Origin: Clarireedia homoeocarpa | Lineage: Eukaryota; Ascomycota; Leotiomycetes; Helotiales; Rutstroemiaceae | DNA: 64,000 nucleotides | Assembly: GCA_001465935.1 (NCBI GenBank) | Contig: LNKV01000051.1 | Span: 244,690 to 308,689 of the forward strand | Direction of reading: 5' to 3' | Shown here: in pieces, positions 11,013-24,531 of the stretch | Numbering within the stretch: the stretch's first letter is position 1 | Layout: the number at the start of each line of letters is the position of its first letter | Made by a program: the position numbers and the translations under genes | Notes under the pieces: model-generated | What the model was told of the DNA's origin: nothing | The model's database searches: none | The model's input: only the letters and a program-made list of their open reading frames with translations

Positions 11013-13217
11013 GGTATTGATATTCTAAAGGACTGGCTGCGATATTCGGAAGCTCTGTGAAACCCAGTTGTCTTTGCAGTGTCTAGCAAGAATGTGTACC
11101 TCTATCAAAAACAAGTAGGTTTTTAAGATTGGTTGCGATGACTATGGAGACACCAGTCTTAGCTACGAACGAACTCCATTGTATCGATGCTTATAACCAT
11201 GGTGGTTGTGAAATTTGCAAGAATCATACCTTTTTATCATACCTTTTCCGAATGATGCTTCGGACGTCTGTGGACACAGCGATTAAGCAAAATAGCCGCA
11301 GAATTAATCCTAGCGTACTCAACAGAACGACCAGCGTATATCCAGTTCGGCTAATATAGCCGCAACACAAACAATGGAAAGAACCGGGCAACCCTTCGAT
11401 CCTCGAATCTGTCAACTTATCACCACCGGGCAAGCCTATGCAGTTCTTTGATTTGTGCGGAAAATCCATTAGACTCTACGAAGAAAGATGATGGCATTTG
11501 TTAATAAATGGAGAAGATGAAGGCGACGGTTCGGTTACGAAAACGCGACGCTGAAGCTCGCGGCTTACGCCACTTCACCACGACAAGTCCATCACGACAA
11601 GTTAAATCTGCATCATAGCAATGCCTCCAGACGACTACAGTTTGACGAATTTACAAAGCGCAGCTTCTCGTTCACCCGCAGAACACCAGATTGACTGATG
11701 AAAATATATTGAGCCGACGACGGTCTCGTCGGACCCCCGGCAAGCAATGGTTCAGGTGGCATCTTCTGTTTGTCTCCATGGAGGGAGGTATAATATACTT
11801 CGACGGCGCAAGGAACAGATTCGCCAACTCACATATGGTTGTTGCAGGTGGACGTTAATATCATTCTGATCACATTGTGGTCAGGAGCCATGTTCCTGGG
11901 CGGTGGTAGGACCCCAGGATTCCCCTCTATCCCCACATTTGATAATCAAGACTTTGGGCTGTGAGAAGTGGCAAAGGACTGTATCACAACGGACACACTA
12001 TAGGTTGATGTGAATATGCCATACCTAATGAGTCAGTCCATGACATGCTTGAACTCCCCAATCACTTATCAATCGACGACTTTGGTATCCTCGTTATCCT
12101 AATGAGAAGGAAACCAGCGTCGCAGTATTGCAGCGAGCAGATTTACTTTTCTTTCGAATCTTTCGCTAGGTGGTGGCATTCTGGGCTACTAATACTTGTC
12201 CGTTGACTGGACTCGACCTTATTGTCGAGCGAAATCTCACCTACAAAGAGTCGAGCTCTCACCATGGTCATGTTCGAGCGCCTCTGAGCGTCGTCTAATG
12301 TGCTCCCCCGGATATTCCCTCCCAAGTCTTGACACCACTAGTACAAATCGTTGATGGCTATATGCGATGAGGACATGAGCAATTCTGGCCGGTACCATCG
12401 GATCGATGTTGCCTTCCACACTGGAAGCCGTGCAAGATCAAGGTTCCGAGGCTCTAACGAACGTATATCTTCTGCGGTCAGCATACTATGTATCTACGCA
12501 ACGGATTTTACCATCAGGTTGACTACCCAGCATCTCACGGCACACTTTACGACGCATGCTTGATTTACTGCAGAGCACTGCGTTGCACTCTCAGTCATAT
12601 TGTGGCGAAGGAAGCACAATGAGGATTGCGCTCCACTGAGCATCAGGGCCGACCTTCTAGGCTCAGCACTGACTGTACGCCCTTCGCCCTTCATTTACTG
12701 GCAATATTTGCGTTTTTACGCATCGTAGATAGAACTTGCATGCTATGTGTGACCTCGAAACTGTAAACATTGTCTGGAATCGATATACGGAAGGATAAGA
12801 CTTCGGTACCTTTGATCCGGAGCCAAGTTATCCTTCCGCTATATTTCATGGGATAAATAACGAGTGTAATTTCTTTCCCACCAACACAGCTGGACTCGCG
12901 ACAATCCCCGAGTTAGTACAATACAGCATCATTTTCTTTCCAGCAATCACCTCACCTCGACTCGACACAACACCCCTCAAAAGCGGTAAGTTATACAAAC
13001 CGCGAAGGTAATGTAACACAAACCTTCACAATTATTCTATTCATCGTTATTTCTGATTCTTACAACCTCAATCCTCCTTCAAAGTTTGTTAACCTTTTCA
13101 ATCGGGGCTCTTTCTGTGTCGCATTGTACGGCTCATGCCAATCCATCGACCCAAAATTCTCGCTAAGCCTAAAGAAGCGCGCCACTTTAGCAAAATCATC
13201 GACATCTGCTCTCAATT
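11013..13217. other. Intergenic, 2.2 kb without a recognised gene
   Basis: Several short frames exist on both strands (for example around 11129-11470 and 12140-12690) but none shows a known domain or a consistent reading frame. The minus-strand frame at 11224-11469 contains a hydrophobic stretch (TLVVLLSTLGLILRLFCLIAV) without context. The region may hold unrecognisable gene debris next to HET copy A. From about 12890 onward the sequence becomes promoter-like for the kinase gene, and a GTAAGT near 12988 could start a leader intron. Confidence 0.45.
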
Positions 13218-16200
13218 ATGTTGTCCACTACACCACCAAAAGATCACCTTGCTGCTCGAGATGCGATCGCGCTCGAGATGAAAGACAGCTGGAGCCCCGG
13301 TGACGATCGCAGAGATAGAGGTAGAGTAGACCGAGGAGTTATTGAACGACGGTCGAGGAGGTCCAGGTCTCCCACGTCACGTCGATCGGAAAACGACAGA
13401 ATATCAAATCAGCGAGATCGTAGCCCCGACAATTCGAGGCGCTCTCAGGATATCGAGAGGCGGGAGCGCAGCCCGGATCGCAGAAGACAGTCATCTCCAC
13501 GGCCAGGAAAGGATTCTCAGGACGAGGTGTCGAAGCGCAACCAGGGAAGGGAACTGTTGCTCGATACGCGAGGCTCTGATACGGCCAAAGCCAGCAAAAT
13601 TCAGTCCCCTCATTCTACAAAACGGCGAAAGAGTCGAAGTCCTTCACCGAGTCGCAATCAGCAAAAGAAAGCCCGCCGGAATTCTTCTCGCAGTCCTGCA
13701 CGGCACGGTGGAAACTCTAAACCATTATCGCGAAGAGATAGGAAGCGACGTGGTCGGTCTACATCACCACATCGAAACCGCCAAAACGATAGCAGAGGGG
13801 GCCAGCGGGAAGAGGGGAATCAGAGGAACCGCAGAGACTTTGGGAAGACAGAGAGACGTGGCCGATCTCCCGCGCAGAAGCGCGACAAATTTGATGACAT
13901 TCGACATACGTCTCCCTTGAACTACGACGACCCGCCTGGCAATCGTGCTCGATCATATTCGAAAGATACTGGATTACAGAGAAAGGAAACCGATAAGCCA
14001 GTAACCGAGTCAGATACAAATATCGAGAAAAAGCAGGATTTATCTCCGTATTTGAGTCGTCGGTCACCAGTGCCAGATCGCTACGACGCTCCAACTCGTG
14101 CTCGTCAGTCATCGCCCCGTGCGCCGAAGGGACCCAAAGGCAATCGTAGGAACTCTCCCAGAAGGGAGAGACGTGATAGGCGAGGACGACGAGACGAATA
14201 TCGCCCGGAAACTAAGTCTAAACCTGGCCGGCCTTCGACAGCAGCATCTGGAGCGAATAGCATTGAAGTCAAATCCGATAAAATGGCTAATAGGGGATTC
14301 TTTGGAAATCAGCAAGGTTACAATCCAAATCAGCAGATGCAAGCAGCGTTTCCATTGAAACCACAATTCAATCAAGCTCCTCAGGGCCCTGCTCAGGCTG
14401 ACCCTCGGCAATTTTCACCATCTCCCCAACATGGAATGACACCAAATTCATATCATGGCTCACCTCAAGCTCAGTCTCCGTATTCTTCTGGCCGTGGCAA
14501 TTGGAACGGCCAACAGCAGCAATTTTCACCTAATTCGTAAATCATCTCTCGTGTCGCACATGTGATCATAGCTAATAAGATATTTAGGCAATATCAACAA
14601 AATTATCAACAGCAAGGATATTCTCCTCCTGCTGGGCCACAGGGTCAATTCATACACAATCAAGCACAATCTCCTCCATTTCAACAACAACAACAACAAC
14701 AACCGCCTACAGGTCCGATGAACAATAACTTCCGCGCTAATCAGCGAGCATTCAGGGCTAACAACAACTTCAATGCTCGCGGTGGCCGATCGGATCCTCG
14801 CGCAGGCCGAGGAAACCAGTTCAATAACAACTGGAATCCTGCCACTGGGCCCAATCGCGGCACGTTTAACAATTCTGGGAATGCGACACCTCAGCATATG
14901 TCCCCTCCGCAACAATTTCCTCCCCAAAATCAACCCGAACATGGTGCTGCTCAACCTCCTCAAGAAGAAGAAGAAGCCAGCGATGACTTGTTCCGACCTT
15001 CGAAAGATCTGCAGGTGGAAGATACCAGCAAAAAGACTGATGAAGAACAAATGCCGCCACCTCCGAGAGCTCCCCCTACTGGACCACAAAGTCAACAGAA
15101 TGCGCAAAAGTTTAGCTTTGCTTTCAAGGGGCCCACGAAAGCAGCTGCTATACCCAAACCCGAGATATCTCAAAAGTTGAATGCTGCGCCAGCGAAGAGA
15201 GAAATACAGAACAGCCCTCGAGGTCCAGCAGCAGCACGACAACCACCCACCGAGCCTGCATCTGCAAGGTCACAACATACCTTCCGTGAACCGCCGCCGC
15301 CAGTCACTCGCAAAGTCAAGAAGATTATGCAACGTCTAAAGGCGAAACCTCAGTTACCTCCTGACTATAAGGCGTCAGATTCTGTATATTACCGGAAGCC
15401 TGGGAATGAATCTGTGGTGGGCTCTGGAACTTATGGGAAAGTTTTCAAGGCGATCAACGTCTATACGAAGAGCTTGGTTGCTCTGAAGAAGATACGTATG
15501 GAAGGCGAACGGGATGGTTTCCCGGTCACTGCGGTACGAGAGATCAAATTGCTTCAGTCGCTCAAGCATCCAAATATCGTCAACCTTCAAGAGGTTATGG
15601 TAGAGAAGAATGATTGCTTCATGGTATTTGAGTATCTCTCTCACGATCTTACTGGTTTACTCAATCATCCCTCTTTCAAACTCGAGGCAGCTCACAAGAA
15701 ACATCTTGCCAAGCAGCTTTTCGAAGGTCTCGATTACCTTCATCGCCGCGGTGTGCTGCATCGAGATATCAAGGCAGCAAACATTCTTGTTAGCGATGAA
15801 GGTCAATTGAAGCTAGCGGATTTCGGATTGGCTCGCTTTTACGCCAAAAGGAGACAGCTGGATTATACCAATCGCGTCATAACGATTTGGTATCGTTCGC
15901 CGGAACTTCTACTAGGTGAGACACAATACGGCCCAGCAGTAGATATCTGGAGCGCAGCGTGCGTACTGGTAGAAATCTTCACCCGACACGCGATTTTCCC
16001 TGGTGATGGCGGCGAGATCAATCAGCTTGAGAAGATATACGCTATACTTGGAACCCCCAATCGCAATGACTGGCCAGGCCTTGTCGATATGGCCTGGTTC
16101 GAACTTCTTCGGCCGTCGGCCAAACGCGCAAATGTCTTCGCGGAGAAATATAAGGAGCGCGTTACGCCAGCTGCGTTCGAGCTGCTGGAAGCTATGTTTC

Positions 16201-16756
16201 AGTATGATCCGGTTAAGAGACCTTCGGCTTCGGATGTTCTGGCACATCCGTACTTTATGACGGAGGAACCGATGCCGAGACAGGCTGTTGAGTATGTTTA
16301 TGTTTTGCTTTTCACTCTTTTTCTAGGATATTGAGTCTTGAATATGGAATTATTGCTAACAATATGAATAGACTTAAAGCTCTCCAAGGAGATTGGCACG
16401 AGTTCGAATCGAAAGCGCTGAGGAAAGAAAATGAACGGAAGGATAAGGAGGCGAGGAGACAGGCCCAGAAAGAGAAAGAAAGGGAAAAGGAAAAGGAGAA
16501 GGAAAGAGAGAAAGAAAAGGAGAAGGAAAGAGAGAAAGAAAAGGATAGAGAGAAGAAGAGGGGCCCGGAAGTAGATACTCACTCGGATAGAGATCCGAAA
16601 AGAGTTATGACTTCGATGCCTCCACCGTCGTTGACGTCATCGACTTTGCAAATGGGGGTGGCGGCGTCGCAATTGCAATCGCAGCAGCCGCAGCCGCAGC
16701 CGCAGCCGCAGCCGCAGACGCAGCAGGAAGTCCAGGTTGGGGAGGGGATGGGTTGA
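13218..16756 (+). CDS. ctk1: CTD kinase catalytic subunit, Ctk1/Cdk12-like
   Basis: Exons are 13218..14536, 14588..16291 and 16372..16756 (introns of 51 and 80 bases, each with a CTAAT/CTAAC branch site), giving 1,135 residues. Residues 1-330 are an Arg-Ser-rich domain with many RS, RSP and SPR motifs, followed by a Gln/Pro/Asn-rich stretch to about 700. The kinase domain begins near residue 716 (GSGTYGKVFKA). It keeps the catalytic Lys in LVALKKIRME, a PVTAVRE C-helix close to the PITAIRE/PITAVRE class, HRDIKAANIL, DFGLAR and the T-loop TNRVITIWYRSPELLLG. The last exon gives GDWHEFESKALRKE, then a Lys-Glu repeat and Pro-Gln dipeptides. Ctk1/Cdk12 phosphorylates Ser2 of the RNA polymerase II C-terminal repeats with cyclin and adaptor partners. 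The second Met (13278) is an alternative start. Confidence 0.92.
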
Positions 16757-17873
16757 GGGGGGGATATAGGGAGGGGAAGTGGTGGAGGAAGTATGTTAAG
16801 GGAGGTATATAGAGCTATAAGCGGGAATTTTTGTAAGATTATTAAGATGGGAGGCAGAGGGAGGGGAGGGGAGAAGGTTCTTATTAATATTTGACATGTT
16901 AATTTGGTCGGTTTGTTGGCGGGAAATTGGAATGATGGTCTAGGTTTGGCATGAGATGAGATGAGATAATGATGCGTGCATGCATGATGGATGGACGAGT
17001 GGATTGAATCAAAGGAGTATTTTTAAGTATACGAGGGCTTGAGTATGGGGAGAGGTAGTAGTGAGTGACAGAGAGAGAATGAAATTCTTTTTTGGGAACC
17101 GGGGCAGGGATGAGGTTGAGGTTCGGGATAGGCATGAGGTTCTCAGAATACTAAGAATGTCTTTATTGACAATGTGTGATATCACAGTTACTCACTTGAT
17201 TAAACCACTGTTTTTTATTTGCATCTTGGCTGTTGGTCATTCTTTGTTTCTTTTGGGTTGAGGTATGTATGCGTCCGTTGCGTGCGTGCATGTCCAGAGG
17301 CGTGTATATGGGTGGATCGGATGGATGGAGCTTTTGTAGATGCTCTTTATTTTTTTGTAATTTGGGATTGACCTGGACACTACAACAGGAGGAGGGTGAG
17401 TGAGAGTGAGCAAGGGGTGCATTCATTATACATATGAAAGCGGATATGTTTACTTTACCGAAAGGATAGAACAGGAATGAAGAGACAAGGCTTACATGTA
17501 AATACCAGGATGGGATAACATCAATCAACATGTAATCTGCTCTGTGGGCTTTAAACTGTTCTTTCATTTTCTGCTTCTTCGGTGATTACTACCGTAAAAG
17601 TCATAAAACTGAACTGTTCCATCTCCTAACGTAGAATAGATGTTTTGTTCATCAATACATGCATGCTAGTACTGGTAGCTGCACATGCAGTACAAGTACA
17701 AGTACATGACTATATCATTCATTCAGCCATTACGTCACATCACATCCAGTTCGTTCGTCCAACCCAACGCCGGATTAAACACCACGCAGTGCAACCACGC
17801 ATGCATGCATACACATAAGTCTTCCATATAACCACCCCAACCCCAATCCCAATCCCAATCATCCATACCCATC
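16757..17873. other. Intergenic between convergent ctk1 and mcm5
   Basis: Both genes end here. Composition is mixed with GATGA, CATG and GTACA short repeats (16955-16985, 17655-17710) and CCAAT-like C/A tracts (17830-17850). A minus-strand frame at 17163-17567 lacks any recognisable feature. Nothing beyond 3' UTR sequence is supported. Confidence 0.5.
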
Positions 17874-20211
17874 CTATGCACCACTCCTATAAACCTGACT
17901 CCCCTGTCCCCTAATAGCAATGGTATCTCTCCTCTGCAACACCACCAACGCCCTCTCCAACGCCTGTTCACTAAATCCCCTCCCTTCACACATCTCCCTC
18001 TTCAGGGTGGCCAAACTCGTCGACCACCCCACCGGTAACCTCTTCTTCAGTTCCTCCTCCAGGCGTCCAACTTCTTCATTCAACTCCTTGCTGCCCTGCT
18101 GCGAGACGCCCTGCGTCACGGCGTCCATGGTCGACGCGAGGAACAGCCGGATCGCCTCGTCAACATGGTGTTCGTGCGCAATGGGGCTGAGGGAGATTTT
18201 TGCAAGGGATTCTGTGATGCGGATGATGGCTTCGAGTTGACGGACTGTGATGGGGATGGAGGAGCGTTGGTTGGTGGTGAGTTCGGTGGCGTGGACTTGT
18301 TTGCGGATAGAGACGAAGTGGGAGGAGAGTTTCTCGGCAGCTTCAGGGGAGAGGCGGGGCGCGCAGCGGCTAGAGGGGTTGTTAGTTTTTATGTTAGGGA
18401 AAAAGGAGGGTTGTAGGGGGGATTTAGGGGGAGGGGGGAGTTCTTACGTTTTGCAGTAGCTGATATAACGCTTCATCTTGTCAACGGGGATTTCGGATTC
18501 AGCTTGTTCTTCCCTTCCTCGTCCACCCATATGAACGTTCATAACATGTTTCGCCATCTTCTCATCCTTGCCCCTCTCATGCTCATCCTTGACGATGAAG
18601 ATCATATCGAAACGTGAAAGAATAGTAGTTTGGAAATCAATGTTCTCACCTGGCGATTTCAAATCATCGTATCGTCCGAAAATTGGATTAGCTGCGGCAA
18701 GAACGGATGTCCTTGCGTTCAGAATCGTGGTGATACCAGCTTTAGCGATCGAGATGGTTTGCTGTTCCATAGCCTCGTGGATGGCGACTCGGTCTTCGTC
18801 GCGCATCTTATCAAACTCGTCAATGCAGACTACACCACCATCGGCGAGAACCATAGCTCCTCCTTCTAGGTAGAATTCTCGAGTTGTGTGATCGCGTTGA
18901 ACTGAGGCTGTTAAACCGGCTGCGGAGGAACCTTTTCCGGAGGTGTAGATAGCGATTGGAGCGACTTTTTCGACGAATTTCAGAAGTTGCGATTTGGCTG
19001 TTCCTGGGTCTCCAAGAAGCAGGACGTTAATATCACCACGAAGTTTCATTCCGTCAGGTAGGATCTTTTTGGACCCGCCAAGAAGTAGACATGCGATAGC
19101 CTTTTTGATGTCGACATTTCCGTAGATAGAGGGGGCGATACAGGAGGCGAAGACATTGTAGAGATCTGGTCGGCGAGACATTTCGAGGAATTCTTGTTCC
19201 TCTTCTTCAGTAAACACAGCATTTCCTTTGGCTGTGTGATCCACATCACTATGAATTCCTACTGCTCTAAGATATGGTGTTCGAATTGCAACTGCTGAGG
19301 TCGTAGAAGAGCCTTTGCTGTTTTTATTTTGGTATATCGAGAAAATGCCAGTGATCATGCATCTTGTTCCTGGCACAACACGGTTTGTCAAATATCTATC
19401 TGTAGATATAAGCACATGCCGAGGTAGCTCTCCAACTGGCACTTGATCTGGAGCTTCCTGGAGCTTGATAATTTGTTGATCAACGAATTGTGAAGATTCA
19501 TGAACAACAACGTATGGATCCATAGGACATTGCGGGTCTCCGGGCATCTTTTGCCTATCACACATTCTTGGTAGTGATACTCCAGCAAATCCGCCTGAGA
19601 CTGGTAAAACTTTGGTTGAACGACAACTTCGACATTGTATATGGAGTGCAGTCGCTTTTGAGGATAAAACGGAGGCTCCAATTACGATTCCTGGAACTCT
19701 TACGAGTCTGGATATTTGAAGTGCGTCGAGGTCGCGAATCGAGATTTCGGAGGCTGTGGAGTGGAGGAGAAGTTGATGCTCCGGGAGAACAATGTCTCTG
19801 TCTGAAGGATACACGATTCGATGGGTACATTTCTTTAAAGCGCTTTCAAACTACAGAGCTGTTAGAGATGCTATGCGAATCTGATACTCTGCTACTTACG
19901 AGTGGTATAATCTCCGCGGGTTCGGTAACAAGCCGATGTGCAAGTTCTTCATTATATGAGATCAAATGGCCGACGTCAACATCGCAGAAGTATTGCTTTA
20001 ACAGGACATTCTCGCGAATCTGATCTCTGTATTGGAGGTATTAGCTTTGTCATGTAAACAGGGAAACGTCGCCTTACCTGTAAATGAATGCGTTGTCAAT
20101 GCGGAATTGAAGAATAAATTGTTCTAATTGTGATTGTATTTGACCCCTAGTATCATCATTATCATACTCAGGAGGAAGCACACTCAAAGAATAAACAGAT
20201 TGGCGATCCAT
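17874..20211 (-). CDS. mcm5: DNA replication licensing factor MCM5
   Basis: Exons on the minus strand are 20211..20078, 20026..19900, 19850..18448 and 18369..17874, with introns of 51, 49 and 78 bases, giving 719 residues, the usual size. The N-terminus (MDRQSVYSLSVLPPEYDND, then FILQFRIDNAFIYR) is recovered only through the first two introns. A zinc-binding region starts at CRSCRST. The AAA+ MCM core carries the Walker A GDPGTAKSQLLKF, Walker B VCIDEFDKM and the arginine-finger SRFDMIF. The C-terminus has KRYISYCKTRCAPRLSPEAAEKL followed by a winged-helix-like segment. MCM5 is a subunit of the MCM2-7 replicative helicase, acting in the nucleus in origin licensing and fork unwinding. It is divergent from vps54. 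Confidence 0.95.
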
Positions 20212-20847
20212 CGTGCTTGCTTAAGCTTCTCGTCGTCTCTTCTAAAATCTGCAATTGCGGGGTTGGCAGTAGGGCAGGTGGAGGTTGTGAGGGCAAATGT
20301 GAGATTTTTTGGAGAGACGCGTTTTCTCCGATCTCTCCTATTTTTGACGCGACGTACTTCTGAAGGGGTCGTGTAAAGTGGTTTTCACCAGCCACTTGTA
20401 TCAGCCACTAATGTTTCTTACGCTTCTACGTTACCAAAGAAGCTCCAGTCTCATTGGCATCCCTGCTGATGATAATGCGCCGAACAGAAGGCTGAAAGAA
20501 CATCCATCGATTACGGAAGATACGCATAGGCTATTCAACGAAAGTTACTTACAATAACAACTATGCAGTTTGAACGAAATCACGAATTGCCTACTCTAAT
20601 CACGGTTCCTCTTTCATATCGTTCTTGCCAGCAATGATCCTTCGATAGTGATTCTGCGTCTGTCAACAAATCCGAGTTGACTAGGTTTCGAACGAGCCTC
20701 CGTGGCCAGTTTTCATTACCGTGTGGAGAAATAGTCTATTTTAACACATTTCATTACGCACACAGACTGACGTTGGTCTTTTGATTGCGATTGCGCGGCT
20801 GTGGGGGAGGTTGAGGGTTGGCGCAGGACGATCAACACACTGGAATC
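20212..20847. promoter_or_regulatory. Divergent intergenic region between mcm5 and vps54
   Basis: The 636 bases separate the start codons of mcm5 (minus) and vps54 (plus), so both promoters must be here. No coding gene or tRNA was found. An AACGCGTCTC-like MluI-box-related sequence was looked for: the stretch has GAGACGCGTTTTC near 20316-20328, which contains ACGCGT, the core bound by MBF/MCB factors in yeasts and suitable for a replication gene. Its function here is only an inference. Confidence 0.5.
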
Positions 20848-23800
20848 ATGAATCAAACACCGACATCGCAACTTTCTATGGATGGCTTTTCTCCTACGTC
20901 TCCAGCAGGTCGGAATGAATATCCATTTCCAAGGTTTGTTGTGCAGGTTTGGTTCTCAGAGATATCAACATGCTGACAATTGGAAGACCAGGCTCTTCGA
21001 GTAGTAGATACGGTCCTAGGCGTGGATCAACCACAAGCTCGATACACTCGATAGGGGGAGCGTTGGATACGTCGTCACAATGGCATGAATTGAGTGAATC
21101 GGGGCAGAATGGTATAGACTTTATGACTTTGTTTATATGAAAGCAATGGCACACTGACAGCAGCTAGCTATTTCTACTCTGTTACAACCACCCATCGTCC
21201 GAACAGGTCTCGTTCCCCACACCTCTGCCCCCGCATCGAGCGCACACAAGCCACCGACTGCGCGAGATATTCCTCCAGTGACTCTCACCAACATACCCAT
21301 AGTCGATCCATCAGAGTTTAAACCATACTTAACACAGGTTGGAGGGCTTTATGATGCATTACAAAGAGCAAAGGAAAATGAGGATGAAGGTGGGACACAA
21401 CTGTTACGGAAAGGCAGTAAGGTGGACGACTTTTCAGATGTTCTAGAGCTCGAGCGGCGTGGTTCTAAACCAATTATATCTAGAAAGACATCTTTAGCAT
21501 CCATTGTGTCAGTTGAAACACCTACAGGATCTGGCCGGAAGCGATCGACTGGTGGAAAGAGGAGTGCACATGCGCCAACGCCAATTTCAACTGTTCCTAG
21601 TGTATACTTTGAAGAAAATTTCCATTTGGAGAACCCAAGGACTTTTGACGTTGTCAGCGAACGCTCGGAAGTTGTCCGACCTACTCCCGGATCTCCAGAT
21701 GAGCGCAAAGCTGGGAATGGTGCTGCGGTAGGACCAAGAAAGGCCCTCGCCACAAATGCCATTTTACAGGAGAAGTTGTCTTGGTATATGGACACTGTTG
21801 AAGTGCACCTTATTTCATCTATTTCCACGGCTTCCACTTCCTTTTTCGCAGCGTTAGGATCCTTACGGGAACTGCATTCTGAAGCAGCAGAGTCTGTAGA
21901 AAGAATCAAAACATTACGGAAAGAATTAGAAAACCTCGATAAAGAAATGGCTGTAGGTGGGATGAAGATAGTCAGCCTACAAAAAAGGAGAGAGAACCTA
22001 AAACAATTAAATGATGCCGTTCAACAACTCAAAAGGATAGTGGAAACCGTTTCGAATTGTGAATCGATGGTGGAGAATGGCCGGGTCGAGCAGGCGCTAG
22101 ACGCTATTGATGAAGTAGAACAGCTCATCTCGGGTGAGGAAATACAGAGCGGCTCTATTCAGTTGAAGATACAGTTGCGAGATCTCAGGGGTGTAGTAGC
22201 TTTACAAGGGGTTACTAGCGACATGGCAACGCTACGGTTCAGGATTGGTAAGAGCTACGAGGCTAGATTCATTCAAGCTCTCATGGGCGACCTGAGGCGT
22301 CATATCGAATCTGTGCCCGCTGAGGATGTATTGCAAAGGTGGAGTAATGCATCTCAGAGATCAAGAGGTGGTGGGCAGAACCGTGAGACGTCTGCACAGC
22401 CAGCCTATCTTACTGTTTCGGATGAGTTTAGAAATGAACTGCTTGCGACATTGGGTGGGTTGTACAGAGCGAAGTATACCTCCGCTGCTACAAATGCTTT
22501 TAGGGATTCAGTGTTGCGGGAAATTAAGAACATAATTCGACGTTTACTTCCCAGTTCAAATGATGATGATGCAGACTCTATGGTGTCTGTATCCACTGTC
22601 GGTGGCGCGAGGCAAAAGACCCAGCAAGAAAAGTCGGCAATACTGGCTCGCAATCTCCGCTCTTTGGACCCAGGGGATGCCGAAGAACTTTTAAAGAAGA
22701 CTTACATTGGAGTCGGCGAGACTATGAGGAGGTTGGGAACTCAAGTCAAGGTATTGTTAGATGTGACAAGTACCCTCGGTGATCCGAACACTCCAGGAGG
22801 AATCAAATCACCACCAAGAAGTCCAACTATGACTTCTTTAGATGCAAGGCTAAGTCCCAGTCTAAGGGGTACCTCTGGAAGAGAAATACAAGAAGAAATG
22901 CATCAGACGCTCGACCTGTCTAATCTACTTGGACAGGTTGTCGATATGGCTCAAGAAAAGATAGTCAAAGTCTTAAGAGTTAGGTCTGAGCAAAGTACTC
23001 ATCTCTCCGTAGAGAGATTTTTACGATATTTCACGCTAAACCTACTTTTCGCCAACGAATGTGAGGCAGTATCTGGACGAAGCGGCATAGCTCTCAAGAA
23101 CGTTGTCAATGGACACATCAAAGACTATGTCCAACAAATCAGTGATTCAGGGCGGCAAAGTCTAGCTACGGGCATGGAATCGGATCCATGGAATGCCAAA
23201 GACTTTACTGATGAAGACAAGGAACTTTTGGATCGTATACTTTCTGCAAGTACACAAGATATCGAGGCCTGGAATTCTGGCAGTAAGGTGTGGCAACCTT
23301 GCACAGACTCACCACTCAGTACTATCTCAACGCTCAACTTGCCCATGAACACCAGCTCAGCACTACTTTCTGCCCAGAAAAATGGAACCTCAACACCGAA
23401 CTTGGCCTCTACGCCTACCAAAGCACAAACTCGTTCCGCAATAATCGAAGACCAATCATACATCCTCCCCATCTCCGCCATTCTCTGTCTACACGGCCTT
23501 TCATCCCTCCTCCATCTCAACACCGGCATCCCATCCATGACCTCGGACATCGCCACCGCAATCCTCTCCTACCTCACCCTCTTCAACTCCCGCTGCACGC
23601 AACTGATTCTTGGCGCCGGCGCCACCCGCTCCGCCGGCCTCAAAAACATCACCACCAAACACCTCGCTCTCGCCGCCCAAGCCCTCTCATTCATCTCCGT
23701 CCTAATCCCCTACATCCGGGAATTCATCCGCCGCCACGCCGGCACTGGCTCCTCTGTTTCCGTTCTCATGGGCGAATTCGACCGCATCCGCCGAGCCTAT

Positions 23801-24097
23801 CTCGAACACCAACAGTCCATCTACGATAAATTAGTCGAAATCATGTCTTCTAGAGCGACAACTCATGTACGTAGTATGAAAATGATCAATTGGGATAGTG
23901 AAGAGAATGCGGGTGTGAACTCGTATATGGAGACCCTGACTAGGGAGACGAATACTTTGCATAAAGTGCTGAATAAACATTTGCCCGAGATGACAGTGAA
24001 GATGATTATGGGACCGGTGTTTAGGAGTTACAAGGAGCAGTGGGGGAAGGCGTTTGGAGATGTGGTTTTAGGGAGTGAGGAAGCGAAGGCGCGGTAT

Positions 24098-24134
<37 letters not shown>

Positions 24135-24531
24135 GATTTCTGTATTCCCCTTCCTATCTCGTCCTCGAGGTTTTGCGTTATTTGATCTTCCGCGCATCGT
24201 TCTTGACCCATATAGAACTAAAAGCTAATATAACAACCACCAATATAGTATGCTCCGCGACGCAGAGTATTTCAAAACGCGTGTAGGCGCCCTCGACGAT
24301 GCAGGCGATACGGGTGATTATATTATTAAAATCGTAAACGATAAAAATGTTCCCCGGAAAATCACGTCACCGCCTAGCCCACAGCCGCAGCCGGAGCAGA
24401 AACAGGTCGAGGTTAAAGTTAATGGTAGCGAGGAGAAGCAGAATGGGACTGGGAATGGCGATGAGAAAGAAAAAGCGAGTGAAAGTGGTGTCAGCGGGGG
24501 TACGAATGGAAATATAAATGGGAATGGATGA
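20848..24531 (+). CDS. vps54: GARP complex subunit Vps54
   Basis: Exons are 20848..20933, 20987..21111, 21168..24093 and 24249..24531, giving 1,139 residues. The first two short exons encode a Ser-rich N-terminus (PGSSSSRYGPRRGSTTSS). The conserved part begins near NPRTFDVVSERSEV and LSWYMDTVEVHLI, followed by a long coiled-coil-forming stretch (ESVERIKTLRKELENLDKE onward) typical of vesicle-tethering subunits. The C-terminal region contains TVKMIMGPVFRSYKEQWG. The last exon restores LRDAEYFKTRVGALDDAGD and an acidic, Gly/Asn-rich tail. Vps54 with Vps51-53 tethers endosome-derived vesicles at the trans-Golgi. Intron 1 is 53 bases with a CTGAC branch site. The last intron (155 bases) starts with GTATG and then 35 consecutive T. 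Confidence 0.9.
24099..24133 (+). repeat. vps54: Poly-T tract inside the last vps54 intron
   Basis: Thirty-five uninterrupted T follow the donor GTATG directly. The tract lies wholly in the intron and is followed by normal intron sequence and a TATAG acceptor 115 bases on. It is a mutable homopolymer; its length in the assembly may be imprecise. Confidence 0.85.

Noticed and set aside
17163..17567. 134-codon minus-strand frame between ctk1 and mcm5
   Set aside because: No recognisable domain, lies in convergent 3' sequence, and composition is like its surroundings.
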